The notes beneath the pieces were generated by a model that saw only the letters and a list, made by a program, of their open reading frames with translations, was not told where the DNA came from and did not search any database. From Lenisia limosa (lineage: Eukaryota > Breviatea), in NCBI GenBank assembly GCA_001655205.1, contig LPNZ01009078.1:1-48570 (forward strand): a DNA stretch of 48,570 nucleotides, given 5' to 3'. Positions within the stretch are counted from its first letter, which is position 1. The number at the start of each line of letters is the position of its first letter. A program made the translations under genes and the position numbers. This document shows, one piece after another, positions 10,735 to 22,574 of the stretch.

Positions 10735-13700
10735 ATGACAACCATTAAGCAAGTTTATGATGATCTTCTCACGGCTTCAGCCCCCATTCGTGAAGAAAAA
10801 CGAGTTCACAAACTCGCTGTTGGGTGAGTTGAAATGTTCCGTATCCGTCTTATCCTCTAGATACAACGCCAATCTTGATATGGTTGTCAATGGCGTGAAA
10901 GTCCTGAAGAATTTGGGCATTTCTGAAAATTCAATTGAACCCAAGGAGCTTGCGCAGATTGATTCAGTTGAAGAATTTGCTGCAGTCTTCCTCTATTGGA
11001 TGCAAAACGCCTCAGCTGCCGAGCGCTACGTCACTTCTAAGGAGATCTTCCAAAAGGCATGATGGGGTTCGAGAATCTTGTCTCCCTATTTGCTCTTATT
11101 ATTTTGCTTTCTCTTTAAAGGTTGGTTATTATAGTATTGTTTTTAAAGGAGGAGGGGGTCATTTTGTGAAGAAGATTTCTGAAAAGACAATTACTCGAAG
11201 TCCTGACGTGTGACGCTCATGTCTTAGATTGTTGACGCTGCCCGCGCCATTCCCGAACATGGCGTGCATATTGGAGGCAACGCCGCACTCATGGCTAATA
11301 AACAGGCCACCAACGGCCACGACGTTCTCCTTGGCGGTCACATCAGTGGGTCCTTCTTGGTCCATCTCCAACCCGTTGATTGCGAAGTGGTTTTTTTTAG
11401 TGTACTTGATTTCCTTTGTTATTTTCAAGGTGGTGAGCTTAAGGCTCTCCTGCACCCCAGCATGAAACTGGCGTCTTCTGCCGGTATGTCGATAGAGTAT
11501 TCATGAGATGATATACAAGAAGAACTTATCAAACCCACATTTTCAACGTGGAATTGTAATTTCCCTTTCTTGCACTGGCATATTCCTGAATTATTTTAAC
11601 CAGTCTTAACGCTTTCAGGTGACGTTGCCGATGAGGTGCACTTGATTCTTGAGTACGGTATGTGGGACTGAGATGAAGGCAAAGAGAAAAAAATCGGATT
11701 ATCTCGTTACAAAGGGTCTTTGTTTTGGTCTGACTTACTGTCCGAAGGAAAAGGTGAAACCTTTGGAACAGTTGGGCCTTGCCACCGTGCCAACCGCTTC
11801 ATTATCCACTCCGATACCGCGTGGGGGGCTTTTGTTTCATTTTATCAGATTTATTAAAAAAAAAAAAAAAAAAACANNNNNNNNNNNNNNNNNNNNNNNN
11901 NNNNNNNNNNNNNNNNNNNNACTACCATTTTAAAAAATCTTCTCTTTTTGTTGATTTTTTCATCCATCTAGCAACGCTGGTTTCGACGGTGTTGCCCCTC
12001 TTCAAGTAGGGGGAGACTTTTTTTACAATTGAGCAGTAGACCAGTCGATTGGGTGAATTTGTATTATTATACTATAACCAGAATTTCATGTAGACGACTT
12101 CGTCCAGATTTATGATCTGTAATTCGAAATACCATGGTCAGTATCTGATCCCCACAGGCATCACTTGAGTCCTTCGGCCCTTCAGGTTACCTTATTTCGG
12201 GCTTCCATCTGCTCGAGTCTCTTGTAAGCTTCTACATTTAACCTTAGTATCCACTGTCCTACCCTATTGTTATCACCTATATCAGCCTTCCGTCACTCGC
12301 ACTGCCACCATCGATAGATGGCAAAACGCTGCAGTCCAAGTTCCCACAAACGTAGGAATGATGGTCACGATCAATGATCTTGAACCCCATTGATTGTCTC
12401 CAGATTGCAATGCATGTTGAGCTCGCGTCCGTAGCCGAAGTCGCCTTCTATGGTCAGCTGTTCAACTCCATTTCCTACGCTGTCGACTCTCTTGGACTCA
12501 ATGAGCAAGGTGGGCCTATGGTATTGGCTGAAGTGCGCGGAACACAATCGAATGCTGATGTTGATGTAATCATCTTCATCCTGATCAGTCAGATCACTAT
12601 CTGGTCAATATCAACTTGGCCAATTTCTTGATTATTTGTTTGGAAAGTTTATTTTTAACTGAAAATGATTCGCTTTTTTTACCTGGTATCAGAGCTTGCC
12701 CTTCTCTGTGAGGCCCGCGGCCTTGAAGTTGACATCACCAAGCCGGCTTCAGTTGCCAAGGTTCTCAAGATCCTTATCACTGACGCCCGCAAGCAGGTCT
12801 GAATCATGTCAATGTTGCCTTGTTTTGCGGTGCTGAAGAAGCGACTCTGGGCTTGATTTGTTTTGTTGTTATCAACCCTCTTATATTTCATAAATATTCC
12901 AATTTTACTCCCCNNNNNNNNNNNNNNNNNNNNNNNNNNNNNNNNNNNNNNNNNNNNNNNNNNNNNNNNNNNNNNNNNNNNNNNNNNNNNNNNNNNNNNN
13001 NNNNNNNTCCTTCGTTTTACTCCCCCCCCTCCCCCAGGACTTCAAGCGTAATGGTCTGACCCGCATTCACTTCCACAGCCTTCCTTTCCACCTTCTTGTC
13101 CAAGTTTGAGGCTGGGACTTTGCGTTCGTTGCTGCTCCTTTTCCTGTTCTTCTATTGCGCCTGTTTCTCTCCTAATTTGGTTGCTTTTCGATTTGCCTTC
13201 GACTTTGTGGTCAGTCCGGCCCGTCTGACCTACCTCAGATTCCCTCACCCCTCTGGCGTGAAACCCTTGTTGCTGCCTCAGCTGCTTCCGTTGCTGCCAC
13301 CCGTCAAGCTTCTGGAACCGAAACTGTGAGCAAGGGGTGGTTATCTCAGGATAAATATTCGTTTTTGTTCTGCGAATGAAGTACTTATCGCCATAGTCTG
13401 ACTTCCCGATTGATGGAGTTGACCTCCTTGTCTCCCTCGACTCATATGATGGCCTTGGCTGGTATGGGATCAAAGCACTGTCTGGCGTTAACATTCATTG
13501 CCACTCTGTTGCCCCTGCTTAACCCAGCAGCAAGTCCCTTGTCCACTCCTGGAAGATGGATGACCTGGAGGCGGCTGTGGTCCCGGTTCTTGTGGCACAG
13601 GTGTGGTGGGTACAATGATCCAATGTGATGTTAGACTTTTGACATCAGTTACAATAAGTAAGGTTTTTTTTTGTTATGTTTTACACAGCAGAAAATTGTC

Positions 13701-13760
13701 CGAACTGTTGGTCTTGGAGACTGCATCAGTTCATCAGGCTTTGTTGCTGGCCTCAAGTAA
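10735..13760 (+). CDS. ADPGK: ADP-dependent glucokinase
   Basis: Phosphorylates glucose using ADP instead of ATP, an energy-saving first step of glycolysis. The start at 10735 gives MTTIKQVYDDLL and then GYNANLDMVVNG. Family landmarks follow in order: HIGGNAALMANKQA (substrate-binding NGGN-type loop), VHLILEY, CHRANRFIIHSDT, GPSGYLISGFHLLES, IAMHVELASVAEVAFYG, DSLGLNEQ, TRIHFHSLPFHLL, and the C-terminal RTVGLGDCISSSGF, whose GLGD Asp is the catalytic base of the ribokinase-like fold. It ends at TAA 13758-13760. At least ten introns. Two N gaps (11877-11920, 12914-13007) lie in introns next to poly-A and C-rich runs. Estimated length about 500 residues, like the animal enzyme. It converges with TrpRS, 166 bp away. 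Confidence 0.95.
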
Positions 13761-13926
13761 CTCTTCTCTTCTTCTGATTTCATTATATCTTATATTTCTC
13801 TTCTTTGTGGCTACTTGGAATGGTAGTAGTTTTACGCTTTAGAGTATATTGAAGGAAGCAGTAGTAATAAATGTATTATCTGAATTCACCTCAGAAAAAT
13901 TAAGACCTGATTGGACGGAGATCGAT

Positions 13927-16900
13927 TTATTCGAATTTATTGGCAGTGAAGAATTGCTTGATGGTCTCAGCAGAGATCTCGCCCCTCCGTTGCTGCGAGT
14001 GTCAATGATAGATGTTGTGTAATGTTTAAGCAAAAAAACAAAGCAAAGAGTTGCTAAAAGAACGTGAAAGTTGGACAATATTCTGAGATAGATAGTTACC
14101 TGGTGCGATGAAGTGATTTCAACCAAAAGGTCAATGAGAATCTTCTTGAGCTCGCCGGTGAGCATCCTGCCGGATTTGTACTCATCATAAATCCTACAGT
14201 GTCAGCTGCCGACGTAGAAGCATGGTAATTTGTTTATGGTGTCCCTTCATATTAATTTGTAATTATTTCTCTTGTTTTTTTTTAAAAGAAATCAAGAAGC
14301 AGAAACATACCGTTTGAGTTCTTCGTCATCGTCAAGGAAGAAGGTCAGGTACTGGTAGGAAACATCAATATCAGGGTTACCTTGAAGATTAGTGATGAAA
14401 GCGAGCATCAACAAAACAACGGCACCACACATACCGCCATATTTACGATGGTCCTCAACGGTTTCTCTTCCCCCACTGAAGGAATATTTGTTGATCTAAA
14501 CGATTAAAAGATGAACAATTAAAGATAATAAGGGTCACACAAAGAAATGCCAATCAACCTTGTTTTTAATTTGCTTGGGAGTGTCAGTTACGAAGATGGC
14601 TCCTTCTGTCTTCGACGCCGACATTTTGCCTGCCGCGCCCTACTTAGTCAAAACAGCACGGGATTTGAGGGTCACAGATCTTGGAAAGATTCGGTAATGA
14701 TCATAATGTCCGAAGCCTACTTGAAGAGGGGGGAAGAACTTGGAATGGATGAGAGCGGGCTTGAGGAACTTGAGACGGGGGGCAACATCACGTGCCACAC
14801 TGGGGGGGGGGGNNNNNNNNNNNNNNNNNNNNNNNNNNNNNNNNNNNNNNNNNNNNNNNNNNNNNNNNNNNNNNNNNNNNNNNNNNNNNNNNNNNNNNNN
14901 NNNNNNNNNNNNNTTGTAACAGAAAAAAACAACAGTGCACAAAGATTTTTTTTTATGAAAAAAGGCGAAAATAGTATATATTATATATCATATATTATAT
15001 GTATCAAATATATTTTTTTAAAAAAAGAGAAGCAAAATGAATTACGAACCAAATAAGAATGGGGGCAAAGTAACTGAGACAAAAAAGAGGGTAAGACAAT
15101 CAAATTAAATCTATCAAAGTAATAAAACGGTTCAGCATCAATGTCACCAGTGGCCCGTCTTTCGTACCGGAAATAGTTGTCTTGGTCGATTCCACAGGGG
15201 ATGAGACACGGCACACGGGGGTTGTTGTTGAAGACTGCGGGGAAAGCTTCACTGAAAGCAGGGGCAATCTAAGAGGTGAAGACCGTGCAAATCTGGTCCA
15301 GCCAAAGTCCAGAGTACAAATTAAATGAAACTATAGTTTTCATCTGATCCAAAAAGCTCTATCATAGATTAACACGTAATTCTGTTCTATTGGCAGGGGC
15401 TTCCTATTATATACTATATATATGAAAGAGCCCACGAACCTGAATAGCTGGGAAGGCCCATTGTCCAATATTCGATTCATTGTTGAAACCGAACACCTGG
15501 GGGGGGGGGGGTCAAAGNNNNNNNNNNNNNNNNNNNNNNNNNNNNNNNNNNNNNNNNNTTATGATGGATAATACCATACCCAAACCAACCTTGGAAGCTG
15601 TAGTGCCAGACACACGTCTTTGGATCTGAACAACAGTTTTGTACATTGTACTGAAAAGTGAAAAGAGAACATCGATATATGAGCCACCTAAATGAACCAG
15701 CTACCAAATCCCCTGCTTTTTACAAAAAAGCACATATTATATTGATCTTCACACATAATTATCATAGTATTTGGTATAATAAACACTACGCGAAATACTC
15801 ACTGCTTACCCCATGTAATCGAAGTTGCTGAACATAAAGGTCTTCTCAGGGTCAAAGCCGCAGGCAATAATGTCCTGAAGTAGTCAAAAGAGTTCTAATT
15901 TGCAATTACAGAAGTTCATTCATTGGATACCTTGGCATTTTCTTCAAGGAATCTCTGTGACTCTTCCAGAGTAAGTCCCTTCCACAGGTACTTTTCATCA
16001 TCAGTAAGTTGGACCACCAGATAGCAACCAAAAACACGCTGGAGGTATCTGTCAAAATGAGATTATGGTCGTAAAGCGGGAAATGGAAATATGAGGCATA
16101 CTGGGTAAAGATGAAGGGCATCATATGTCCAAGATGGAGAGAGTCTGAGGAAGGTCCTGAAAATGTCAGAGTGTTACCTCAACTGAATCCCCGCCAAAAT
16201 CTCGACTTACCTCTTCCAGTGTAGAGATAGAACGGTTTTCCTTGCTCGTAAAGGTCAAGAATGTTCTCAAGGTCTCTGAATTGTTAAGTGTGAACCAACT
16301 AGCATTTGATAGTAACGCAGAAAGAAAATTTAACACACGGGTGGAAAACAGTCCATAAATAGTTGTAGGATTTTGATTGAATAAACACCGATTCGATATG
16401 ATATACAAAAGAGCTCTAAAGGTCAAACCCCACCTGTGAGAATAGAAAAGACCGCGTCTGAGGTAAAGATGTGGTCTTTCACCGGTCACTCTCTGTAAGT
16501 TTAATAATAGGACTATACAAAGAGTTTTGAAAGATTAGAAAATGTATATTACTTGCCATATTATATGTTATATCATCATATTACGGGTAGACACAGAAAC
16601 GTAGATATGGTATGCTGCCACCAGGCTGGGCCAAGGGCCTGAATTGCCATCTCAACATTACCCCATCCAACCTCAAATCGCTCCAAAAGCTCAGGGGTAA
16701 TCGAAGATGCTCCAAATTCTCTGCGAAGTTTGTCATAATCCACAACATCATCATCCCCCACATCCCAAGGGGTGACCTGTGAGTCGCCTTCCAATACTGC
16801 AAGCGTTATTGCTGGAACCTATATGTTCGTACCTTCAGCCTTCTCTTCCTTAGAGACAGGGGAGGCGGTGGGAGTAGCTTCAGATGCAGGTGATTCTCCC

Positions 16901-17188
16901 TTGGCGGCGAGCTTACGGGCTCTCTTCTCCTCAATAGACATCTTCTCAACCTTTTTTTTCCCCTGATGATAAGGTCAACACGATAGGAAGCAAAGACCTA
17001 CGAATTTCTCATTTTTCTCGGCGATGAGAACGTCTTTTTTGTCATTAAGTACCTTAATCTAATGATAAATAACGTTTTTCATCAAAAAAAAGACTCACCT
17101 CCTCCTCAGGGCCCTTAGCCTTCTTTAAAGCTGACAGTTGCGAGATGATATCGCGAATAGCGAGACTGTAGTCCTTTTCACTTTCCAT
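13927..17188 (-). CDS. WARS1: cytosolic tryptophanyl-tRNA synthetase
   Basis: Charges tRNA-Trp. From the ATG at 17188 the protein starts with a helical Lys/Glu-rich extension ([16 protein letters not shown]) that weakly resembles a WHEP domain, followed by an Ala/Ser/Lys linker. The class I catalytic domain shows [19 protein letters not shown] (HIGH-type signature), [43 protein letters not shown] and [16 protein letters not shown] (KMSKS-type loop). The C-terminal helical part ([25 protein letters not shown]) ends at TAA 13927-13929. The eukaryotic/archaeal-type sequence marks the cytosolic enzyme. Gaps at 14813-14913 and 15518-15558 fall in introns, each beside a poly-C 3' end as read on this strand. 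A small part of the core near 14914-15110 was not resolved. Confidence 0.95.
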
Positions 17189-17563
17189 ATTTGATTACGA
17201 AAACACCAGAAAAAGGGTGTTTTAGAAAAATTGAATTGTGGAAAAACTCCACATGATCATAATGATCTAAATGAGTCTCAAAACACCTTTGAAACACCAC
17301 ACAGCAAACACTGTCAAGTCATCTAACTTATTGATCATGATTAATCATCACAGTATCAGCATTTAACATTGGTAGAGCATTGGAACTTTGGAATACAAAA
17401 ACAAAAAAACAGGATACATTCTAATATGAAATGCACATGGACATGCTCATAATACAACACAGCTCTCACAAAAATACAAACCTCATATAACAATCAATAA
17501 AACAGAAAAAGAAAAATTTATAACTAATAGAGTACAAGATAAGACCTCCTTCAGAAACCCAGG
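17189..17563. other. intergenic region, nothing recognised
   Basis: About 375 bp of AT-rich sequence between the start of TrpRS and the end of the coiled-coil gene, both on the minus strand. No open frame, repeat or RNA gene was seen. Confidence 0.5.
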
Positions 17564-20500
17564 TCACTGGACCGCACATTCGGGGGATAAGTCATCCGCC
17601 ATTGCTACGGATGCCGCCTTGAGAATGAGAAAACAATGTGAAAAATGATACAATAATCATATAATCCAAACTGATATACATAATAATACATACATGTATA
17701 TATATCATATATATATTCATAAAGCTACTGCTGCTACAAATACACCAATATATCGTGCTAAGGTGGGCGGGGGTGATATTGAGTATTGAGTGGTGAGTTT
17801 TCACAGTCACATAAACGTAACCTGCCACGCCTCACATTCCTTAGCAGCTCAACAGCCGCTTCCAGTCGCTCAGTTCCTTCTAATGTACCAAGGTTCTGAC
17901 CTGCATCGTAAGACTCATTTTTGTTTCCATTGTTCAAAGGGAGCTAATCCTTTCACCATTGTCTTCTACATTATGACTGGCCAAAACAGTCTGTGCTATG
18001 TCCACAATCGAATCTGTAGAGTAATTATCTGGTAAGAAGATAATGACATGATCTTAGTGAGGGAGAACAAAATAGCAGTAATCTCATAGAACTACAGGAC
18101 AGTCCCTCACCAGTGAGATGAGAGTACTGCTGATCATTATCTGCCAATGCCTACGAAGTCAATTTTTTTTTGGTTTGATTTCCGGACTGGCATGGAAATA
18201 AGACCAGTTTACGGATCATAATCGTAAGCTCCACTCACTGTGGTTGCAGCTCTAATTGCCTCTAATGACTCCTCCAAATCAGATCTCATAATCACATTCT
18301 GGTTGGGTTAACAAATGTGCCAGAGAAGGAACTGAATGTCATAGACCTATCAGACATATGAGCCCCAACAACAAAAGCCCCGTACCGACTCAGCGGTGTC
18401 ATTGAACTTCTTCTTCAAGTCCTCCAGCTCCTAGAGAATAATCATTTGAGTATCTAAACTAACCTCTTGAAGCTCAATTTTTGTTTGTACTTCACGGCTC
18501 AAATGATCTTGGCACTCATCAAGGGTTCCCTGGAGCTGAGCCTGGGCCTCTGCTGACTGGGAGAATGAGATTTATTGAAGGGTTTTTTCTGGTCAAGTAA
18601 GAGTCTCTGGCAGGTTTACGACAAATAATATTCAGAAAGGTCGAAATGATTCCCCCTTCCCACATTGAGCGCAGCGCCTTCAGATCGTTCCAAACTTAAA
18701 GTTAAGGCCTCCACCTCAGCTGTCAACAATTGCTCCCTCTGTAACCATAAGACAAGCTTCTCAGCACCGCCATAACCACTACTATCACTCAATTCCGGCT
18801 CGAACCTGAGACGCGAGACCCAGTTGCTCTTGTTGCTGCGAAATCACGGTTTGACTAATTCGTGCCTCCTAAATAGTAAAACTCCAAATCCCAGAGTTAG
18901 TAAAAGATGTGGAAGCTCATTTAGTGTTATAAAGCAAAACCTTAATTTCACTCGGTCCCTTTATACTTCAACAATGGTCGCAAAAGACTCATTTTGCTCT
19001 TCCGACTGTTGGAAAGAAGCTTCATTGAAATACTGGTCAAGAGGGCTCGGTCTGCATTGTGAATCATCATTTTATATTTGTAAAGTAGTTTGCATACTAG
19101 ATTTTTAAATTTCAAATTTCAAATAACTATGAAATTTTTTAAATTTTCACATTTACTCTTCTATTTTCAGTTGAATCTGAAATCTTGAATTTTCAAAATA
19201 ATTACGAAATTATTTGAAAATTGAAATTAGAAAACCCGGTGAAGTAACTGAAGATGAACCATATCACTATGATATTAATGCCATTATATGGCAATGGGAA
19301 ATAGCTGAATTGGCCCAGCCAAACACCCGGTTCCCCCCACTCTCCATCAAACACCCGGCTCCCCCCACTCTCCATCTTGGGTTCGGCTCATGAAGTTGTC
19401 TCTATCACTTTCAAACTTTCGAAGCTGTTCTGCCATACGACTGTTCGCTTCCTTAACAGTAAGGACTGGTAGTCCAAGATCATCCTTGATAAAAGAGGCA
19501 GGAACTCACTTCAAGCTCTCTGATATAACCCTCTTGGTTTTGGATTACTCCGCGAAGTTGTGCGACAGTGGACTAAAGAAGTGAGTAATTGAGCAGAGTT
19601 TCTCCTGTAACCAACCACTTGGGTCTGAGTCTGTTGGGCCTCGTCCCTCTCCTCCTGAACAATGGGAGATGTTGAGCTGTCAATCATTTCTTCCGTCCTA
19701 CAGCGTCACATTACTAATTCGCTTCGTATTTTGAAGTAGATCAGACTCGCACTTTTGAGTGGAAGCCGTAACGGATTGACTGAGCATCTGTCTTTGTTGG
19801 AGGGCATTCAATCTGAACAGTTAAGAAAAGAGGGAATTTCAAGAGTGACATTCTATTTCTCAACAGCCAAATAAATTAGTGTGGTACCTTTCTCCACCCA
19901 CAGATCTATTCCAGACTGCATCTCAACAAGCTGTCCCTTTAGTAGCTCTCCTCTCTTTTCTGGGGATGGGATTACCTTATCAAAAACAAACTGAGAAATA
20001 ATATGAGTATTCTATTCAAACCAATACAATATAAGCAATCCATGTGCATACCGAGCTGATTGTTATGATTCTTCAATGCGTCCGCCATCTAATGGTTAAT
20101 GGAGTGTTCAAAAGGCCAAGGGGAATTATATCCTGTTCGTGTAATCTACAGTCCAATATACATGCATACCTCAGTCACGGAGTCGGCCCGGGCTGATGAT
20201 TCTTTGAGAAGCTGTTCTGTGCTGTCCAACTGGCTTTCAAGTTCAATATTACGGCCGCTGGCTTCTGAGAGTTGGGCCTTGGGTGTAAAGATCAAGAAAT
20301 CGAGGATTCTTTGTTGGCGAAACCCGTCATGTCTGGGACAAACTCTTATCATTTTTACGCTGGACCAGGAACAGATTAAATTACATCTCGAAAATGGGTG
20401 ATGGAGTACTGTGAAGTCAGAGCTTTGTTAACGCCCTCCCCACCCCCACAGCTTATTGAGAGACAAATAATGACACGATTTCCAAGTCCAATTCATACCA

Positions 20501-21735
20501 AAAGAGCATTTTTGGTCATGTTGCTTGCTTCAAGAGCTCTTCTACTCTCACTCTAAAAGGTGAATATCAAACTCACACGCCACGATCATTATCATTCATT
20601 ACTCTGCATACAAGTTCCCTTTCAACGTCTAAACGGGAGGCGTTGAAGCTTTCTAAACTGTCAAAGAAAGTGTCTCAGTTGTTTCATGGAAGGTGGGGTA
20701 TTTATACATCTGTACATATGAACAAAACACTAGTGATCGTTATTCACTTTGTCAACTCACTTGCAAGAGCATCTGATTCTTTGACTTTCATTTCAGACTG
20801 TGAGAGGTCTTCAACTCTTTGAGATAGTTCAGCATTCTGAAAGGATGAACTTTTATGATGTTAAGACAGTGACACCGCGGCAGCGCCCTAGTACCCTTGT
20901 TTTGAGTATGTTTATTGCCTCATCCTGGGCAATTCGAGTGCGGGCTGCGGCTGCTGCCGCTCTTCGGCCATTATTTTGCTGATGAGTTAGGGCGGCACTT
21001 CGCAATGTCGATATCACTCCATATCTCAAATGGGTTTCAAACATTTAAAGAGATATGTATTATTTTTAACCCCCCCCCCCCNNNNNNNNNNNNNNNNNNN
21101 NNNNNNNNNNNNNNNNNNNNNNNNNNNNNNNNNNNNNNNNNNNNNNNNNNNNNNNNNNNNNNNNNCTGTAAGGACTGGCTTGCCTCGAATGCCGAGCTTA
21201 TGGAGGCGTCAGCAGGATGGTTTGGCTTAGTTGGCTCAAGGTCCGCAGTTGTCAAATGCGGCGTTGTCTGGGGCAATCAGCTCAATTACAACAGAAATAC
21301 ACTTCCAAATAATTGAACTGTTCCAGCATCCCCCCATACTTCAGGACTACCTAAGGCAGCAGATATTTTAGACACCCGAGAAGGGGTGAAAGAATTCTCG
21401 GAATGGTCATGCATTGTGGGGCGAATAGGGGTGGAGAACTGTGAGCTTGGAGCTGAGGTAGGGGCGCTATCCACAATGTCGCCCTTGGATGACTTCTCCA
21501 TATTCATTATTTGTAAAGTGAGCCGTCGATTCGTTGCGTCCAGCGAGGTGTTTTGTCGCTGCAGTGCGGAGAGCCGCGAGGATATATCGGGTATGGGTGT
21601 CTGGAAGAGTGAACGTGTGATTTGCCATGGCATACGGTTGCCTATTTTTACCTGTTGCTTGTATGGCGAAGTGGGCGGAACTACATAGGCATTTGAGGAG
21701 TACGAAAAGCGGTGGGGGGTTCTAAATTCCGTCAT
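17564..21735 (-). CDS. long coiled-coil protein, unknown function
   Basis: Read from the ATG at 21735 (MTEFRTPHRFSYSS); an in-frame Met also lies at 21747. The N-terminal part is Ser/Thr/Pro-rich and probably disordered (SAPTSAPSSQFSTPIRP). The rest is many small exons encoding heptad-rich helices, e.g. SRLSALQRQNTSLDATNRRL, NAELSQRVEDLSQSEMKVKE, NIELESQLDSTEQLLKE, ANSRMAEQLRKFESDRDNF and ELEDLKKKFNDTAES. The tail (ERLEAAVELLRNVRRG, then AMADDLSPECAVQ) ends at TGA 17564-17566. A structural or cytoskeletal role is a guess from the coiled coils; no named family was recognised. The gap 21082-21165 interrupts an early exon/intron. Introns are numerous and hold a tandem repeat and AT hairpins near 19110-19380. 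Confidence 0.75.
19110..19222. repeat. A/T-rich inverted repeats in an intron
   Basis: Within a coiled-coil-gene intron, AATTTCAAATTTCAAATA and, further on, AATTTTCAAAATAATT (19188-19203) followed by its near-complement (19207-19222) form imperfect hairpins. They are low in complexity, so chance is possible. A similar TTAATT-rich palindromic stretch flanks the gap at 32335-32450. Confidence 0.4.
19321..19376. repeat. two-copy 28-bp tandem repeat
   Basis: Two head-to-tail copies of a 28-bp unit starting AAACACCCGG and ending CTCTCCATC (19321-19348 and 19349-19376), differing at one base. It lies in an intron of the coiled-coil gene and is far more C-rich than its surroundings. Confidence 0.85.
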
Positions 21736-22100
21736 GATCAAAGACAACGTGAAAGAACTAAAGCAAAAATGCCAAACTCAAAAATGTACGAATCTTGAAA
21801 AAATGTTGCAGGTGCTTCGCTCACTGGGTATGAGAAAGTGTGGAGGTAGCGCAGTGGCCGGCCAAAGATGGTGTCTACGCTTATAAAAGTTGCAAATATG
21901 AGCAGCAATACAAAGCGTAAACGTTTGTTTTTTTTCAAAAAAGAAAAAGAAAGTAAGACACAGTCAAAAAAAATTTGAATGAAGAGGTTTATACTGAATT
22001 CCTGGGGCATCTTGTCTGTAAATAGTATAGTATATGTCAACATACCATATCATACGAAAAAACAACAACAAGAAAAAAACATACAGTAATGAATGTAGTT
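21736..22100. other. intergenic region upstream of the coiled-coil gene
   Basis: AT-rich sequence with an A/T homopolymer patch (21920-21980) and a TATAGTATATG patch (22023-22037). No coding exon was recognised. It is presumably the promoter side of the minus-strand coiled-coil gene. Confidence 0.4.
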
Positions 22101-22351
22101 TCATTCAACTCGGACAACACAAACCTGAAGGCTCTGGGTTCCCATTAAGTATGATGATGCCATGGATGGGTGAGCCTGTCATATGTAAACAGAATGTCCA
22201 GATTTTTACAACTAACCAAATGGGCGCCATGTGAATGTGAAGATGTGGAGGAAACCTCTTGGACGCCAGCATTACGATTAGGAGAGCTATGTAAGCCCTT
22301 TTCTGGTATTTTAAACCCAGGCGGGAGAGCAGAACCAGGAGGGGATTGCAT
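22101..22351 (-). CDS. possible small Pro/Ser-rich protein
   Basis: From the ATG at 22351 (an in-frame Met also at 22375) the frame gives MQSPPGSALPPGFKIPEKG and continues with Ser/His-rich sequence (SSTSSHSHGAHL). A GTTAGT donor and an ATGACAG acceptor of the local type then join AHPSMASSYLMGTQSLQ in frame, ending at TGA 22101-22103. About 70 residues, no recognised family. The matching splice signals favour a real small gene or a 5' exon set, but with so short a frame chance is not excluded. Confidence 0.4.
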
Positions 22352-22574
22352 GTTTGGGATTTTCCAGTTACACAACTATCAATTTCGCTTTATTTCTCAA
22401 TATTTTTTAAAATTTAACTATATTTCTATATTTTAGCACAAACAAAAGGGGCAGACAGGGGATCAAAAAGTAGACAATTGCGCCACGTGTGAAGTGTCCC
22501 TTAACATTTTTTCTCACTGCACAAATGGCACAAAACTGCAGTTCACGGACAGTTCACGGACAAGCAGAAAAAAG

